Shown here piece by piece: positions 25,259-35,400 of a DNA stretch of 64,000 nt. The notes beneath the pieces were generated by a model. It was not told the DNA's origin and searched no databases. It saw only the letters and a list, made by a program, of their open reading frames with translations. Positions within the stretch are counted from its first letter, which is position 1; each line of letters starts with the position of its first letter. This DNA comes from Paractinoplanes maris (GTDB taxonomy: Bacteria; Actinomycetota; Actinomycetes; Mycobacteriales; Micromonosporaceae). Location: positions 62,001 to 126,000 of the forward strand of contig NZ_JALPVL010000008.1 in the NCBI RefSeq assembly GCF_023544465.1. The letters are read 5' to 3'. The translations under genes and the position numbers were made by a program.

Positions 25259-26541
25259 AGTTCGTCCGCGGCTTCGCGGCCGGCCAAGCTGTGCTCGTGG
25301 TCGCGTCCGGCCGCGGGTTCACGGGTGGTCGCCGGTTCCGCGGCTGAATCGGGCTGTGGTGTCGGGGCACGTCTCGCGGCCAGGGCGTAGAGCGCGACGG
25401 CGGGCAGCACGAACAGGCCGGCCACCGAGATGCCGGCGCCGAGCGCGCGGCGCTGGGCCACGAGACCGACGGGTGGGCCGCCCGCCACCTGGCCGAGCGC
25501 GTCGGCCTGGGACACGATCGAGAACACCGTGGCCCGGGACTGCGGCGCGGTCGCGGAGACGAGCCAGACGTTGAGGATCGGCGCGGCTGTGTTGCGCAGG
25601 AGACGTACGCCCAGATAGAGCCCGACCGCCGCCCACCAGTGACCGGCCCAGCCGAGGCTGATCATGCCGGCCGCGATGAGCGCCTGGATCACCGCCAGCA
25701 CGCGGCCGACCCGCTGCGGGCGGACGACGTCGATCCACCGCCCGGCCAGACCGGTCACCGCCATCGAGCCGAGCGCCGCGATCATCGAGAGCCCGCCGAA
25801 GACCAGCTCGACCGGGTGGTCACCGAGGAACGGCAGCAGGAACGGCTGGCTCAGGCGGTCGAAGCCCTCGCTGCTCGCCCCCGCGAACAGGGTGGCGCCG
25901 AGGATGCCGGCCAGGATGGCGCTGTGCCGGACGATCCGCGCGCCGTCGATGACCTGGCGGTGCATCGAACGCCAGGAGCCGACGGGGGCCGGGCTCCAGT
26001 TGTTCTCGGTCATGGCGAACCTCAGGAGTACGCCGAGAGCCAGCGTCACGACGCCGCCGACCACGATGGGCAGGGCCGGTGCGATCGCGGTGAGCCCGAC
26101 GGCCGCGACGATGCCCAGCAGGGAGCCGGCTTGGTAGAGCTGTCCACCGCGTACGAAAGCCTTGGTCACCCGCTCGGGCGCGATCTCGTCGGCGGCCCAG
26201 GCCTCCTCGGCACCGTCGACGCAGACCACGCCGATCGACCAGATGACGGTGCCGGCCAGGATCGCGGCGTAGGTGGGCACCGAACCCCAGACGAGCAGGC
26301 CGGCCCCCATCAGCAGGTATCCGGTGATGACGCTGAGGCGGCGGCTGTAGCGGTCGGCGATCACCCCGGTCGGCACCTGGGCGACGAAGCAGACGGCTTC
26401 CATGAGCGTGCCGACGAGCACGAGCTGAAGCGGCGACAGCCCGACGACGGTCGCCTGATAGAGGAGATTGAGGGTGAACGCGGTGGTCGACGCGAACGAG
26501 CCGACACCGTTGATCAACAGGTAGAGACGATACGAGGACAT
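25255..26541 (-). CDS. MFS transporter
   Basis: 428-residue membrane transporter with about 12 helices. The N-terminal half contains VGTLMEAVCFVAQVPTGVIADRYSRR, including the cytoplasmic loop motif (G-x3-D-RYSRR) typical of the major facilitator superfamily. It resembles drug or small-molecule exporters, but the substrate cannot be named. The ATG at 26541 has a ggag ribosome site 9 nt upstream. A charged Pro/Glu-rich C-terminal tail follows the last helix. Its stop shares four bases with the stop of convergent cobF. Confidence 0.88.
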   Translation of the reverse strand: MSSYRLYLLINGVGSFASTTAFTLNLLYQATVVGLSPLQLVLVGTLMEAVCFVAQVPTGVIADRYSRRLSVITGYLLMGAGLLVWGSVPTYAAILAGTVIWSIGVVCVDGAEEAWAADEIAPERVTKAFVRGGQLYQAGSLLGIVAAVGLTAIAPALPIVVGGVVTLALGVLLRFAMTENNWSPAPVGSWRSMHRQVIDGARIVRHSAILAGILGATLFAGASSEGFDRLSQPFLLPFLGDHPVELVFGGLSMIAALGSMAVTGLAGRWIDVVRPQRVGRVLAVIQALIAAGMISLGWAGHWWAAVGLYLGVRLLRNTAAPILNVWLVSATAPQSRATVFSIVSQADALGQVAGGPPVGLVAQRRALGAGISVAGLFVLPAVALYALAARRAPTPQPDSAAEPATTREPAAGRDHEHSLAGREAADEL

Positions 26542-26997
26542 GCGTGAGCGCTCCGGGATCGAGAAGTCGACCCGGTGCCGGGGTGGTTCGCTGCTGTTAG
26601 GGGGTCATCAACCCGCAGTCGTCACAGGGCACCGGACAAACGAAGCGATGCCGCACGCAGTTGTCATGCGCTCATGCTCATGGCGGATGTCGGGACGGTC
26701 AAGCGAATTGGCGCGCTGGTCGCCCGCGGTGGGCAGCGCGGGTGCTGTGGGCAGCGCGGTGCTGTGGGCAGCGCGGTGCTGTGGGCAGCGCGGTGCTGTG
26801 GGCAGCGCGGCGTGGTGGGGAGCGGGGTGCGGCGGTGCGGCAGAGCGGCGCAGCGGCGCACCAGGGCAGACCGGCGCATCGGGGCCAATGGGCAGAGTGG
26901 CCCCACTAGCCATACCCCGCCCACCCTGGGGGACGAGCCCGCTTCAGTTTATCGGGGATGAGCGCCGGTTCGGCGGGTTGTCCACAGGGGCGGTCGG
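26542..26997. other. 456-nt non-coding region with tandem repeat
   Basis: Upstream of one MFS gene and downstream of another, both on the minus strand. It holds the promoter of the 25.3-26.5 kb MFS gene and a 17-bp tandem repeat. Open frames on both strands are products of the repeat (Ala/Pro/His-rich) and have no gene features. Confidence 0.7.
26731..26816. repeat. 17-bp tandem repeat, five copies
   Basis: The unit gggcagcgcggtgctgt starts at 26749, 26766 and 26783. A first 18-bp copy at 26731 has one extra g, and a degenerate fifth copy begins at 26800. It is not CRISPR-like, as there are no spacers. It is probably replication slippage in non-coding DNA. Confidence 0.92.
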
Positions 26998-28401
26998 TCA
27001 GGGGTGGGCTGGGCGGCGGAACAGGCGGGGGGCTGTGGACAGGCCCGCCCAGAGGACGAGGGTGACTGTGCCGAGGATCAGGGCCGAGGCGCTCGCGGCA
27101 AGACCGATGGCCGGGGCGGCCACGACCATGGGGAGCAGGCGTACGGAGAGCGCGCCGCCCATCGCCCGCACCGACGCGCTGTAGGCGAGATCGCGGGTCA
27201 GGGACTCCGGTTTGGCCTCGGCGGCGACCCGGGCATCCATGTCGCCTTCGAAAGCGGTCTGGCTCAGGCCGGCGGCGAACTGGGCCACCAGCACCATGGG
27301 CGCGTAGACGGGGGCCAGGATCCAGCCGGCGAGCATGCCGAGGCCCCACAGGCACCAGCGCAGGACGGCGGGGAGCCGCAGGCGGCTGAGGGAGGCTACG
27401 GCGCGGGTGGCCAGCAGCGTGCCGAGGCAGAAGGCGATCGCTGAGAGGGCGACCCAGCCGTTGCCGTGGAGCTGGGAGATCACGGGGATGGCGAGCAGGG
27501 TCGGGCCGGACGCCAGGACCATGACGCCGGCACCGGCGATCAGCATGCGGGGCTGGGGCAGGTGCCAGCTGACCGGCGACGCGGGCGCCGACGCCCGGTG
27601 CCGCCACCGTGTCGGCACCGACCCGCGCGCTTCGTGGGCGGCGAACGCGGGCGACGGGCTGGGGAGGACGGGCGACGGGCCGGGGAGGGTGGTGGCGCGG
27701 GCTCCGGCGGAGAGGGCGCCGGTGTGAGCGAGGACCGGGGACGCGTGGGGGCGGGACGACGGTGACGGGTTGGGGGTGATGCGGGCTCGGCGGGCCACCA
27801 GCACCGTCGGGAGCAGGGAACCCAGGTAGACAGCGAAGACCGTGATCAGCAGCCAGCCCGTGGGGTAACCCAGCGTGCCCGTCGGCAGCAGGGCGGCGAT
27901 GGCCGTGCCGGCCGCTTCGACGCCGGCGATCGCCACCGCGTAGCGCGTCATCGAGCGCGGTGAGGCGTCCACCGCGGACACCTCGGCCCGCATGCCCGCG
28001 AAACCGGCCCAGGCCGCCACGTGTTGCAGGCCGACCAGCAGCGCGATCAGCCAGGCCGGCCAGCCCGCGATGAGGCCGTGGAGCGTGCCGAAGCGCAGCA
28101 CCACCTCGATGGCGGCGGCACCCCGCAGCAGCGTCCGGCCGTCCAGGTGGCGGGCCAGCCAGCCGGTGACGGGGGCCGAGAGCACGACGCCGACCAGCAT
28201 GGCCGCGTTGTAGAGGGCGGCCTCGGCCAGCCCGCCCCGGGCGGTGGCGATGAGCACGACGAAGGTCCAGCCCAGGGCCATGCCGAACGAGTCGACGACA
28301 CCCGAGAGGACCAGTTCGCGCAGGCGGCCGGCGCGGCGCATGCCCCCGGGACCGGCCCGGCGGCGGCCGCGTCGGGCCACCAGCACGTCAGACACGGGCA
28401 T
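26998..28401 (-). CDS. MFS transporter, third gene of the GGDEF-decarboxylase operon
   Basis: 467-residue membrane protein with about 12 helices in two halves (for example LRELVLSGVVDSFGMALGWTFVVLIATARGG and AALYNAAMLVGVVLSAPVTGWLARHLDGR). A long Pro/Ser/Ala-rich cytosolic loop lies between the halves. The fold is major facilitator superfamily; the substrate is unknown. ATG 28401 lies inside the decarboxylase gene, giving a 14-nt overlap, so the two are translationally linked. By context it may export the amine made by the decarboxylase, which is an inference only. Confidence 0.85.
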   Translation of the reverse strand: MPVSDVLVARRGRRRAGPGGMRRAGRLRELVLSGVVDSFGMALGWTFVVLIATARGGLAEAALYNAAMLVGVVLSAPVTGWLARHLDGRTLLRGAAAIEVVLRFGTLHGLIAGWPAWLIALLVGLQHVAAWAGFAGMRAEVSAVDASPRSMTRYAVAIAGVEAAGTAIAALLPTGTLGYPTGWLLITVFAVYLGSLLPTVLVARRARITPNPSPSSRPHASPVLAHTGALSAGARATTLPGPSPVLPSPSPAFAAHEARGSVPTRWRHRASAPASPVSWHLPQPRMLIAGAGVMVLASGPTLLAIPVISQLHGNGWVALSAIAFCLGTLLATRAVASLSRLRLPAVLRWCLWGLGMLAGWILAPVYAPMVLVAQFAAGLSQTAFEGDMDARVAAEAKPESLTRDLAYSASVRAMGGALSVRLLPMVVAAPAIGLAASASALILGTVTLVLWAGLSTAPRLFRRPAHP

Positions 28402-29539
28402 GGAGCCCGACGAACAGCGGGATCGGCTGGTCGAAGCCGTTGAAGTTCGAGGCGTAGGCCAGGGTGTAGGCGCCGGTCGTGCCGATGTAGAGCACGTCGC
28501 TCGTCCGGAGGCCGGCCGGCAGCATGATCCCGTAGCCGATGGTGTCGCTGCTGTCGCAGGTCGGGCCGGTGACCGTGTAGGGCACGAGCTCGCGGACCTC
28601 GGTGAGCGAGGTCCGGATCGGGAAGTCCCAGCCACCCGGCGTCTGCAGCACCTCCATCAAACCGTTGAAGGCACCCACCTCGAGGTAGAGCCAGTTCTCC
28701 TCGTCGCGGCGCTCGTGCCCGATGACCGTCGCGGCCAGCACGCCCGACTCGGCCACCAGGTGGCGGCCGGGCTCGGCCACGATCAGCTGCGGGCGGTACG
28801 GCAGCGCGTCCAGCGCCTCGGTCGTGGCCGCGCCGATCTGCTCGATCGTGGGCACGTCCGTGGTGTAGCGGGCCGGGAAGCCGCCGCCCAGGTCGAGCAT
28901 CTCGAGGTGGATGCCGTCGTGCCGCAGCCGGTCCAGGAGCTTGCCCGCGGTGTCGATCGCCTCGGCCCACGCGCCGGGGCGCCCGCACTGGGATCCCACG
29001 TGGAAGGTCACCCCGTACGCCCGCAGGCCGAGCCGCTCGGCCAGCAGGAGAAGGTCGTACGCGTCCTCGGGGTCCGTGCCGAATTTGCGGGACAGCGGGA
29101 AGACGCTGGCCTCGTCGTCGACGCGCAGCCGGACGTAGACGGCCGAGCCGGGGGCGTGCTCGGCGATCTTGGCGAGTTCGTTGGGGGAGTCGAAGCTGAA
29201 CCGCCACAGGCCGGCCGCGTGCGCCGCGGCGATGTGCGAGGGCGGCTTGACCGGGTTGCTGTAGAGCACGTCGGCCGGGTCGACCCCGATCGCCTGGAGC
29301 ATGCGCAGCTCGCCGATCGAGGCGACCTCGAAGCCGGCACCCTCGGCGTGCAGGGTCCGCAGGATCTCCTCCGACGGGTTGCACTTCATCGCGTAGTGCA
29401 CGGCCACGCCGGGCAGCGCGGCCCGGAAGGCGGTGTGCCGGGCGGCGACCGTGTCGAGGTCGGTCACCAGATAGGGCGTCGGCACGTCGACGATCCCGCC
29501 GAGCGTCGCGGGGGCGAGCGGGGTGGGCCACGAGGTCAT
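28388..29539 (-). CDS. Fold-III PLP-dependent amino-acid decarboxylase (ornithine/lysine type)
   Basis: 383-residue alanine-racemase-fold decarboxylase of the eukaryotic-type ornithine/lysine/diaminopimelate group. The PLP lysine is K52 in YAMKCNPSEE. The HVGSQ motif is at 180-184, the glycine-rich LDLGGGFP at 216-222, the EPGRH phosphate-binding element at 256-260, and the catalytic pair C328-D329 in GPTCDSSDT. The CDSSD motif and length fit ornithine or lysine decarboxylase better than LysA. The product would be putrescine or cadaverine. ATG 29539 overlaps the upstream GGDEF-EAL gene by 4 bp (ATGA), and its end overlaps the MFS gene. Confidence 0.92.
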   Translation of the reverse strand: MTSWPTPLAPATLGGIVDVPTPYLVTDLDTVAARHTAFRAALPGVAVHYAMKCNPSEEILRTLHAEGAGFEVASIGELRMLQAIGVDPADVLYSNPVKPPSHIAAAHAAGLWRFSFDSPNELAKIAEHAPGSAVYVRLRVDDEASVFPLSRKFGTDPEDAYDLLLLAERLGLRAYGVTFHVGSQCGRPGAWAEAIDTAGKLLDRLRHDGIHLEMLDLGGGFPARYTTDVPTIEQIGAATTEALDALPYRPQLIVAEPGRHLVAESGVLAATVIGHERRDEENWLYLEVGAFNGLMEVLQTPGGWDFPIRTSLTEVRELVPYTVTGPTCDSSDTIGYGIMLPAGLRTSDVLYIGTTGAYTLAYASNFNGFDQPIPLFVGLHARV

Positions 29540-32286
29540 GCGGAGAGCTCCAAACGGGGGTCGGCGCCTTCGAGGAACAGCCGTCCGGCCTCGGCGGCCG
29601 GGACGGGGCGGGAGAAGTAGTAGCCCTGGGCGAAGTGGCAGCCCATGTCGCGGAGCGCGGCCAGCTGGCCGAACTCCTCGATGCCTTCGGCCACCGTGGC
29701 CATGCCGAGGCTCTTGCCGAGCTGCACGATGGTGTCGGCCAGCGCGGTGTCGTCGGTCAGGGCGCCCAGCCGCTCGACGAACGAGCGGTCGATCTTGAGG
29801 GTGTCCACCGGGAAGCGCCGCAGGTAGGCCAGCGACGAGTAGCCGGTGCCGAAGTCGTCGATGGCCAGCGTCACGCCGAGCGCCTTGAGCCGCAGCAGCT
29901 GCTCGAGGTTGTCGTCGGTGTCGGTCATCAGCACGCTCTCGGTCATCTCGAGGCAGAGCTGGTCGGCCGGCATGCCGGTCTCGGCGAGGATCCCGGCGAC
30001 CACGTCGACCAGGTCCTCGCGGTCGAACTGACGGACCGAGACGTTGACGGCCATCTTGACCGGGCGGCCGTCGCCGGCGTTGCTCCACTCGACGGCCTGG
30101 CGGCACGCCTCGCGCAGCACCCAGCGGCCGATCGGCACGATGAGCCCGGTGGCCTCGGCGATCGGGATGAACTCGGCCGGCGGGATGAGCCCGCGGGTCG
30201 GGTGCGCCCACCGGGCCAGCGCCTCGAACCCGATGACCTCGCTGCTGGCCAGGTCGACGGTCGGCTGGTAGTGCAGCTTGAGCTGGTCGCGCTCGAGGGC
30301 CAGGCGCAGGTCGGCCTCGAGTTCGAGCCGGGCGACCAGGCCCGAGAGCATCTCGGGGTCGTAGCTGGCGTAGTCGCTGCCGCCGGCCGACTTGGCCTTG
30401 TACATGGCCAGGTCGGCGTTGCGCATGAGCTGCTCGGCCCCGTCGGCCTCGCCGTCGGCGAGCAGGCCGGCCGCGGCCAGGCCGATGCTGGCCTGCACGT
30501 GGATGGCCCGGCTGTCGCTGGCGAACGGCTCCTCGAGGACGTCGATGATGCGCTGCGCGACCTGCTCGGCGTCGTCGCCGCCGAGGTCCGACTCGATGAG
30601 GACGGCGAACTCGTCCCCGCCGAAGCGGGCCACCACGTCGCCCTCGCGGACCGAGGAGCGCAGCCGGTCGGCGACCTGCACGAGCAGCTGGTCACCGGCC
30701 AGGTGGCCGAGGCTGTCGTTGACCTCCTTGAACCCGTCGAGGTCGAGGAAGAGCACGGTGACCTCGCCACCGGCCGGGCGGGCGCGCAGCGCCTCGCTGA
30801 CCCGCTCGCGGAACAGCGCGCGGTTGGCCAGCTGGGTCAGCGCGTCGTGGTAGGCCTCGTGGACGAGCTGGTCCTGCAGTTCCTTGCGCTCGCTGATGTC
30901 GCGGGTGTTGAGCACCAGGCCGGCCACGCTGGGGTCGCTGAGCAGGTTGGTGATGGTCATCTCGGCCTGGCGGTGCCGGCCGTCGCGGTGCTGGACGGTC
31001 AGCTCGAGCACGGTCGTCGCGTACGGCCGGCCGGCGACCTGCCGCAGCGCCTGGGCCAGCCGGATGCCCGACTCGGGGTCGAGCAGCTTGGTCAGGCGGC
31101 GGCCGTGCAGGAAGCGGGCCGGGTAGCCGAAGACACGGTGCACCGACTCGCTCTGGTAGAGGACGTCGGCCTCGGGGCTGACCACGGTGACCACGTCGGA
31201 GCTGTGCTGCACCAGGGCCTTGAACCGCTGCTCGCTGGCGAACAGCTCGGCCGTGCGGGCGGCCACCCGGGCCTCGAGCGTCCGGGTCAGGTTGCGGTTC
31301 TCGCGCAGCGTGAGCAGCTGACGGCCGACGATCAGCAGGATGATGACCGAGCGGGTGTAGGCGACGAAGCCGTTGCTGGCGCCCGTCGTGGCGTACCAGA
31401 CGACCGAGGTGAACAGGGCCGCGAGCACCGCGACGTACGGGAGCAGGATGCCCACCGGCTGCCCGCTGTCGGTCTCGGCGGTGTCCTCGGTGCGCCGGAG
31501 CGGCTTGAGCGCGGCCAGCAGGATCAGCGAGAAGCCGGTGAACCAGCCGATGTCGGTGACGCCACCGGAGCTGTAGCTGCCCAGCAGGTTGAGGTAGGCG
31601 TACCCGATGTCGGAGACCGCGAAGGCGGCGATGCCGACGCCGACCAGCGCGACCTGGTTGAAGGTGCGGCCGCTGCGGCGCTGCTGGGCGAGCATGTAGA
31701 GGACCATCGTCACGATGACGACGTCGCCCAGCGGGTAGGCCAGGCTGACGTAGAGGGCGAGCGGCCCGCTCTGGCCGGCGTCGAGCAGCGGCTGCACCAC
31801 GAAGATCCAGGCCATCAGGACGAGCGAGGCGGCGATCATCAGTCCGTCGAGGACGCTGCGCACGCGGCCGGCCAGCGCCTGGGCCCGGCTGGGCAGGACG
31901 AGCAGGCCGATCGGGGTGAGCACCACCATGCCGAGGTAGCCGATGTCGGCCTGCGACGGCAGGTGCACCTCGTCGCCCAGGACAGTCTGGATGTAGCAGG
32001 CCGCGGCCTGACCCAGCCCCCAGCTCAGCACACCGAGGCCGATCAGGGCCCAGCCCCAGCGCATCCGGCCGGTGAACAGCCGGGCGCGGCCCAGACAGGC
32101 CACCGCCGCGGCGATCGCCGCGAAGCAGAGGCCGAAGTTGGAGAGGAGCAGACCGAAGCCGGCGCCTCCGGCCCCGGTGCTCAGGATGAACGCGAAGGCC
32201 ACGACGAACGCGCCGACCAGGAAGCAGAGCGCGTACCACCCCGTGGGGCGGCGGCTCTGGGTCCGCGATTCGATGCCGGCTGTCAT
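29536..32286 (-). CDS. Membrane PAS-GGDEF-EAL cyclic-di-GMP protein
   Basis: 916-residue signalling enzyme. The N-terminal third (about 15-315) is a multi-helix membrane region of the type found in actinobacterial GGDEF proteins. A helical linker and a PAS domain follow (about 350-465), then GGDEF and EAL. The diguanylate cyclase motif RFGGDEF is intact at 554-560, with an RxxD inhibitory site (REGD) five residues before GGDEF. The EAL triad is intact at 688-690, with DDFGTGYSS present. Both synthesis and breakdown of c-di-GMP are possible. ATG 32286 follows ggag. It is first in an operon with the decarboxylase and MFS exporter. Confidence 0.94.
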   Translation of the reverse strand: MTAGIESRTQSRRPTGWYALCFLVGAFVVAFAFILSTGAGGAGFGLLLSNFGLCFAAIAAAVACLGRARLFTGRMRWGWALIGLGVLSWGLGQAAACYIQTVLGDEVHLPSQADIGYLGMVVLTPIGLLVLPSRAQALAGRVRSVLDGLMIAASLVLMAWIFVVQPLLDAGQSGPLALYVSLAYPLGDVVIVTMVLYMLAQQRRSGRTFNQVALVGVGIAAFAVSDIGYAYLNLLGSYSSGGVTDIGWFTGFSLILLAALKPLRRTEDTAETDSGQPVGILLPYVAVLAALFTSVVWYATTGASNGFVAYTRSVIILLIVGRQLLTLRENRNLTRTLEARVAARTAELFASEQRFKALVQHSSDVVTVVSPEADVLYQSESVHRVFGYPARFLHGRRLTKLLDPESGIRLAQALRQVAGRPYATTVLELTVQHRDGRHRQAEMTITNLLSDPSVAGLVLNTRDISERKELQDQLVHEAYHDALTQLANRALFRERVSEALRARPAGGEVTVLFLDLDGFKEVNDSLGHLAGDQLLVQVADRLRSSVREGDVVARFGGDEFAVLIESDLGGDDAEQVAQRIIDVLEEPFASDSRAIHVQASIGLAAAGLLADGEADGAEQLMRNADLAMYKAKSAGGSDYASYDPEMLSGLVARLELEADLRLALERDQLKLHYQPTVDLASSEVIGFEALARWAHPTRGLIPPAEFIPIAEATGLIVPIGRWVLREACRQAVEWSNAGDGRPVKMAVNVSVRQFDREDLVDVVAGILAETGMPADQLCLEMTESVLMTDTDDNLEQLLRLKALGVTLAIDDFGTGYSSLAYLRRFPVDTLKIDRSFVERLGALTDDTALADTIVQLGKSLGMATVAEGIEEFGQLAALRDMGCHFAQGYYFSRPVPAAEAGRLFLEGADPRLELSA

Positions 32287-32421
32287 CAGACGTGTCTCCG
32301 GTCCGCCAAGAACCGCCCCGAGATGGGCGGTCGTAGGGCCTAGATCGGGACCGGACGGGCTGCCATGAGCAGTTCTCCAGGGCAATTCGGGTGCAGAGGC
32401 ATTGACGTACGTCTCTGGGAG

Positions 32422-32437
32422 GTGACAACGTTGTCAC
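32422..32437. promoter_or_regulatory. Perfect palindromic operator before the first GH92 gene
   Basis: GTGACAACGTTGTCAC is a perfect 16-bp palindrome with a central CG, the form typical of LacI-family operators. It lies 35 bp before the GH92 start, in the 185-bp divergent region. A perfect GACGTACGTC palindrome also lies at 32404-32413. A related site precedes the second GH92 gene. Confidence 0.75.
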
Positions 32438-32471
32438 GGCCTCGTCACATCGGTCACGGGAGGTTCATCCC

Positions 32472-35400
32472 ATGCACTTGCTGCTCAGCGCCGTTCTGGC
32501 CCTGACTCCCGGGGCCGCCCCGGCGGTGCGGGCCGCCGAGCCGGTGGACCTGGTCCGGCCCTTCGTCGGCACCGAGAACTTCGGCAACACGTTTCCCGGG
32601 GCGAGCGCGCCCTTCGGGATGGTGCAGGTCAGCCCGGACACCGGTGGGCAGGGCGGATACGACTACCGGCAGTCCTCGATCTACGGCTTCAGCCAGACGC
32701 ACCTGTCCGGGGTGGGCTGCGGCGTGGCCGGTGAGCTGCCGATCATGCCGACCACCGGCGCGATCACCAGCGTCGACCCGGCGGCCTACAAGTCGGCCTA
32801 CAGCCACGACGACGAAGAGGCTTCGCCCGGCTATTACCGGGTCGGTCTGCCGACGTACGGGGTGAAGGCCGAGCTCACCGCGACCGAGCGCACGGGGTGG
32901 CAGCGCTACACGTTCCCCTCCACCGCGGCGGCCAACGTCCTGTTCAACACGGGCAAGGCCAACCAGTCGGTCTTCGACTCCGAGATCCACGTCGTGGGGG
33001 ACCGGACGCTCGAGGGGCGGGTCGAGGCGGGCAACTTCTGCGCCGGCCAGGACGACCACACGGTCTACTTCACGGCCTCGTTCGACCGGCCGTTCGCCGC
33101 GTTCGGGACGTGGCGCGGAACCACCCGCACCGCGGGCAGCCGGGACGCGGCCGGGGCGGGCTCGAACGGCGCGTACGTGACCTTCGACGCCGCCTCGGAT
33201 CGCGACGTGGTGGTGAAGGTGGGGCTGTCGTACACGGGTGCGGCCGGCGCGCGGGCCAACCTGGCGGCCGAGACCGCGGGCTACGACTTCGACGCGACCC
33301 GGGCCGCGCTGCGGGCCAAGTGGGTGGCCGCTCTGGACAAGGTCAAGATCGGCGGCGGTACGGAGGAGAGGCGCGCGGCGTTCTACACGGCGCTCTACCA
33401 CTCGCTGCTGCACCCGAACCTGGCCGGGGACGTCGACGGGTCGTACGTCGGCTTCGACCGGGCCGTGCACAAGGCGGCGGGCTATACGCCGTACCAGAAC
33501 TTCTCCTTGTGGGACACCTATCGGCCGCAGAACCAGCTGCTGGAGCTGCTGACCCCCGGCGTGGCGCGGGACGTGGCACTCAGCGTGCTGGCGATCGGGC
33601 GCGACGGCGGCTGGCTGCCGCGCTGGGCGCTGGTCAACAGCGAGACCAACATCATGACGGGTGATCCGGTCACGCCGTTCCTGGTCGAGGCGTGGTCGAA
33701 GGGGCTGCTGGCCGGGCACGAGGCCGAGGCCTACACGCTGCTGCGGGCCAACGCGACGAGCGAGCCGCCGGCCGGGTCGCCCTACAACGGGCGTACCGGG
33801 GTCCGGTATTACAGCGACCGCGGGTACGTCCCGTCCGGGCTCGAGCTCGGGAAGGACTGCGTGCACAAAGGCGGCGACAACGACTGCGTGCACCCGGCGT
33901 CGGCCACCCTGGAATACGCGGCGGCGGACGCCTCGCTGGCCCTGATGGCGGCCGGGCTGGGCCGGACGGCCGACGCTCAGCTCTTCGCCGGGCGCGGGCA
34001 GTGGTACCGCAACCTCTGGGACTCCTCGATCAAGCAGTTCCGGCCGCGCACGGTCGACGGCACGTGGCTGACCCCGTACGACCCGGTGGAAGCGAACCGG
34101 CAGTTCCACGAGGGCGGGGCCTACCAGTACCAGTGGCTGGTGCCGCAGGACCCGGCCGGGCTCGTGCGGCTGATGGGCGGGCGGCCGGCCACCGAGCGCC
34201 GGCTGGACGACTTCTTCGCGTACGCCAAGCTCCTGACCGACCCGGCGGGGACCGCCCGCAACGACTGGATCGCCTCGCCCTACGACTACTACGCGAAGGC
34301 GACCTACAACCCGAACAACGAGCCCGATCTGCTCGCGCCGTACATGTACCACTGGGCCGGCGCACCGGCCAAGACGGCGACCGTGGTGCGGGCGGCGATG
34401 ACGCTCTTCACGACCGGGCCCGACGGCATGACCGGCAACGACGACCTGGGCACGATGAGCGCCTGGTACGTGTTCTCGTCGCTCGGCCTCTATCCCACGA
34501 TGAGCGGCGCGAACTTCCTGGCCGTGTCGAGCCCGCAGTTCCCCTCGGCGTCGCTCGCTCTGGCGGGCGGCACCCTGACGATCAACGCGCCCGGCGCCTC
34601 GGATCACAATCGGTACATCCAACGCGTACGGGTCAACGGCGCCGCGCTGACCAGGAACTGGCTGCCGTGGTCGGCCGTCGGGGCGGGCGGGACGATCACG
34701 CACACCCTGGGCACATCCCCGTCGACGTGGGGCACCGCGGCCGCGGCCGAGCCGCCGTCGGTCAACCAGGCGCCGCCCGACAACCGCACGCACCTCGACG
34801 CCGCCCTCCGCCCGGCCACCGCGGCCCTGCCACCCGGCGGCTCCGTGGTGCTGACGGTTGATCTGGTGGGCCAGGCGCCGGGCACCCTGCAGCCTCAGGT
34901 GACGGCGGCGGCGCCGGCCGGCTGGACGGCGGCCGTTCGCCAGCCGGCCGCCCTGGTGTCCGGCAGCCAGCCGGTGTCGGGCACGTCGGCGGTGACCGTG
35001 ACCGCCCCCGCCGGCACCGCCGCCGGGACGTATCCGCTGACCGTCACGGTGACCGGGGCCGGCCAGACCCTGACGAAGAAGGCGAACCTCGTCGTGACGA
35101 CGCCCGCCACCTGCGCCGCGTCGTCGGCGGCGAACCAGTGCGCGGTCAACCTGTCGTCGTCACGCACCCGCGACGGGACAGCCACGGTCGCGGCCACCGC
35201 CGAGGGCAACTTCGACGGCGGCGGCTGGAGCTACGACGCGGGCCTGCTGCCCGCGGCCGGCCCGGTGACGTGGGGCGGTGTCACCTACGACGCTCCCGAC
35301 CCGACTGGCACCAAGCCCAACTTCGTACCCGCCACCGGTCAGACCCTGCTGCTGCCCGCCGCCTCCCGCACCGCGGCCAACGTCGTGCTCACCAGCCACA

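Noticed and set aside
26543..26554. GAGCGCTC palindrome just before the MFS gene at 26541
   Set aside because: An eight-base palindrome without the flanking bases shared by the lacI-locus sites; chance cannot be excluded.
26731..26816. Possible CRISPR array
   Set aside because: Units are contiguous 17-mers with no spacers and no cas genes nearby.
26608..26924. Several open frames of about 80-100 codons over the 17-bp repeat
   Set aside because: They are translations of the repeat in different frames, with no start signals.
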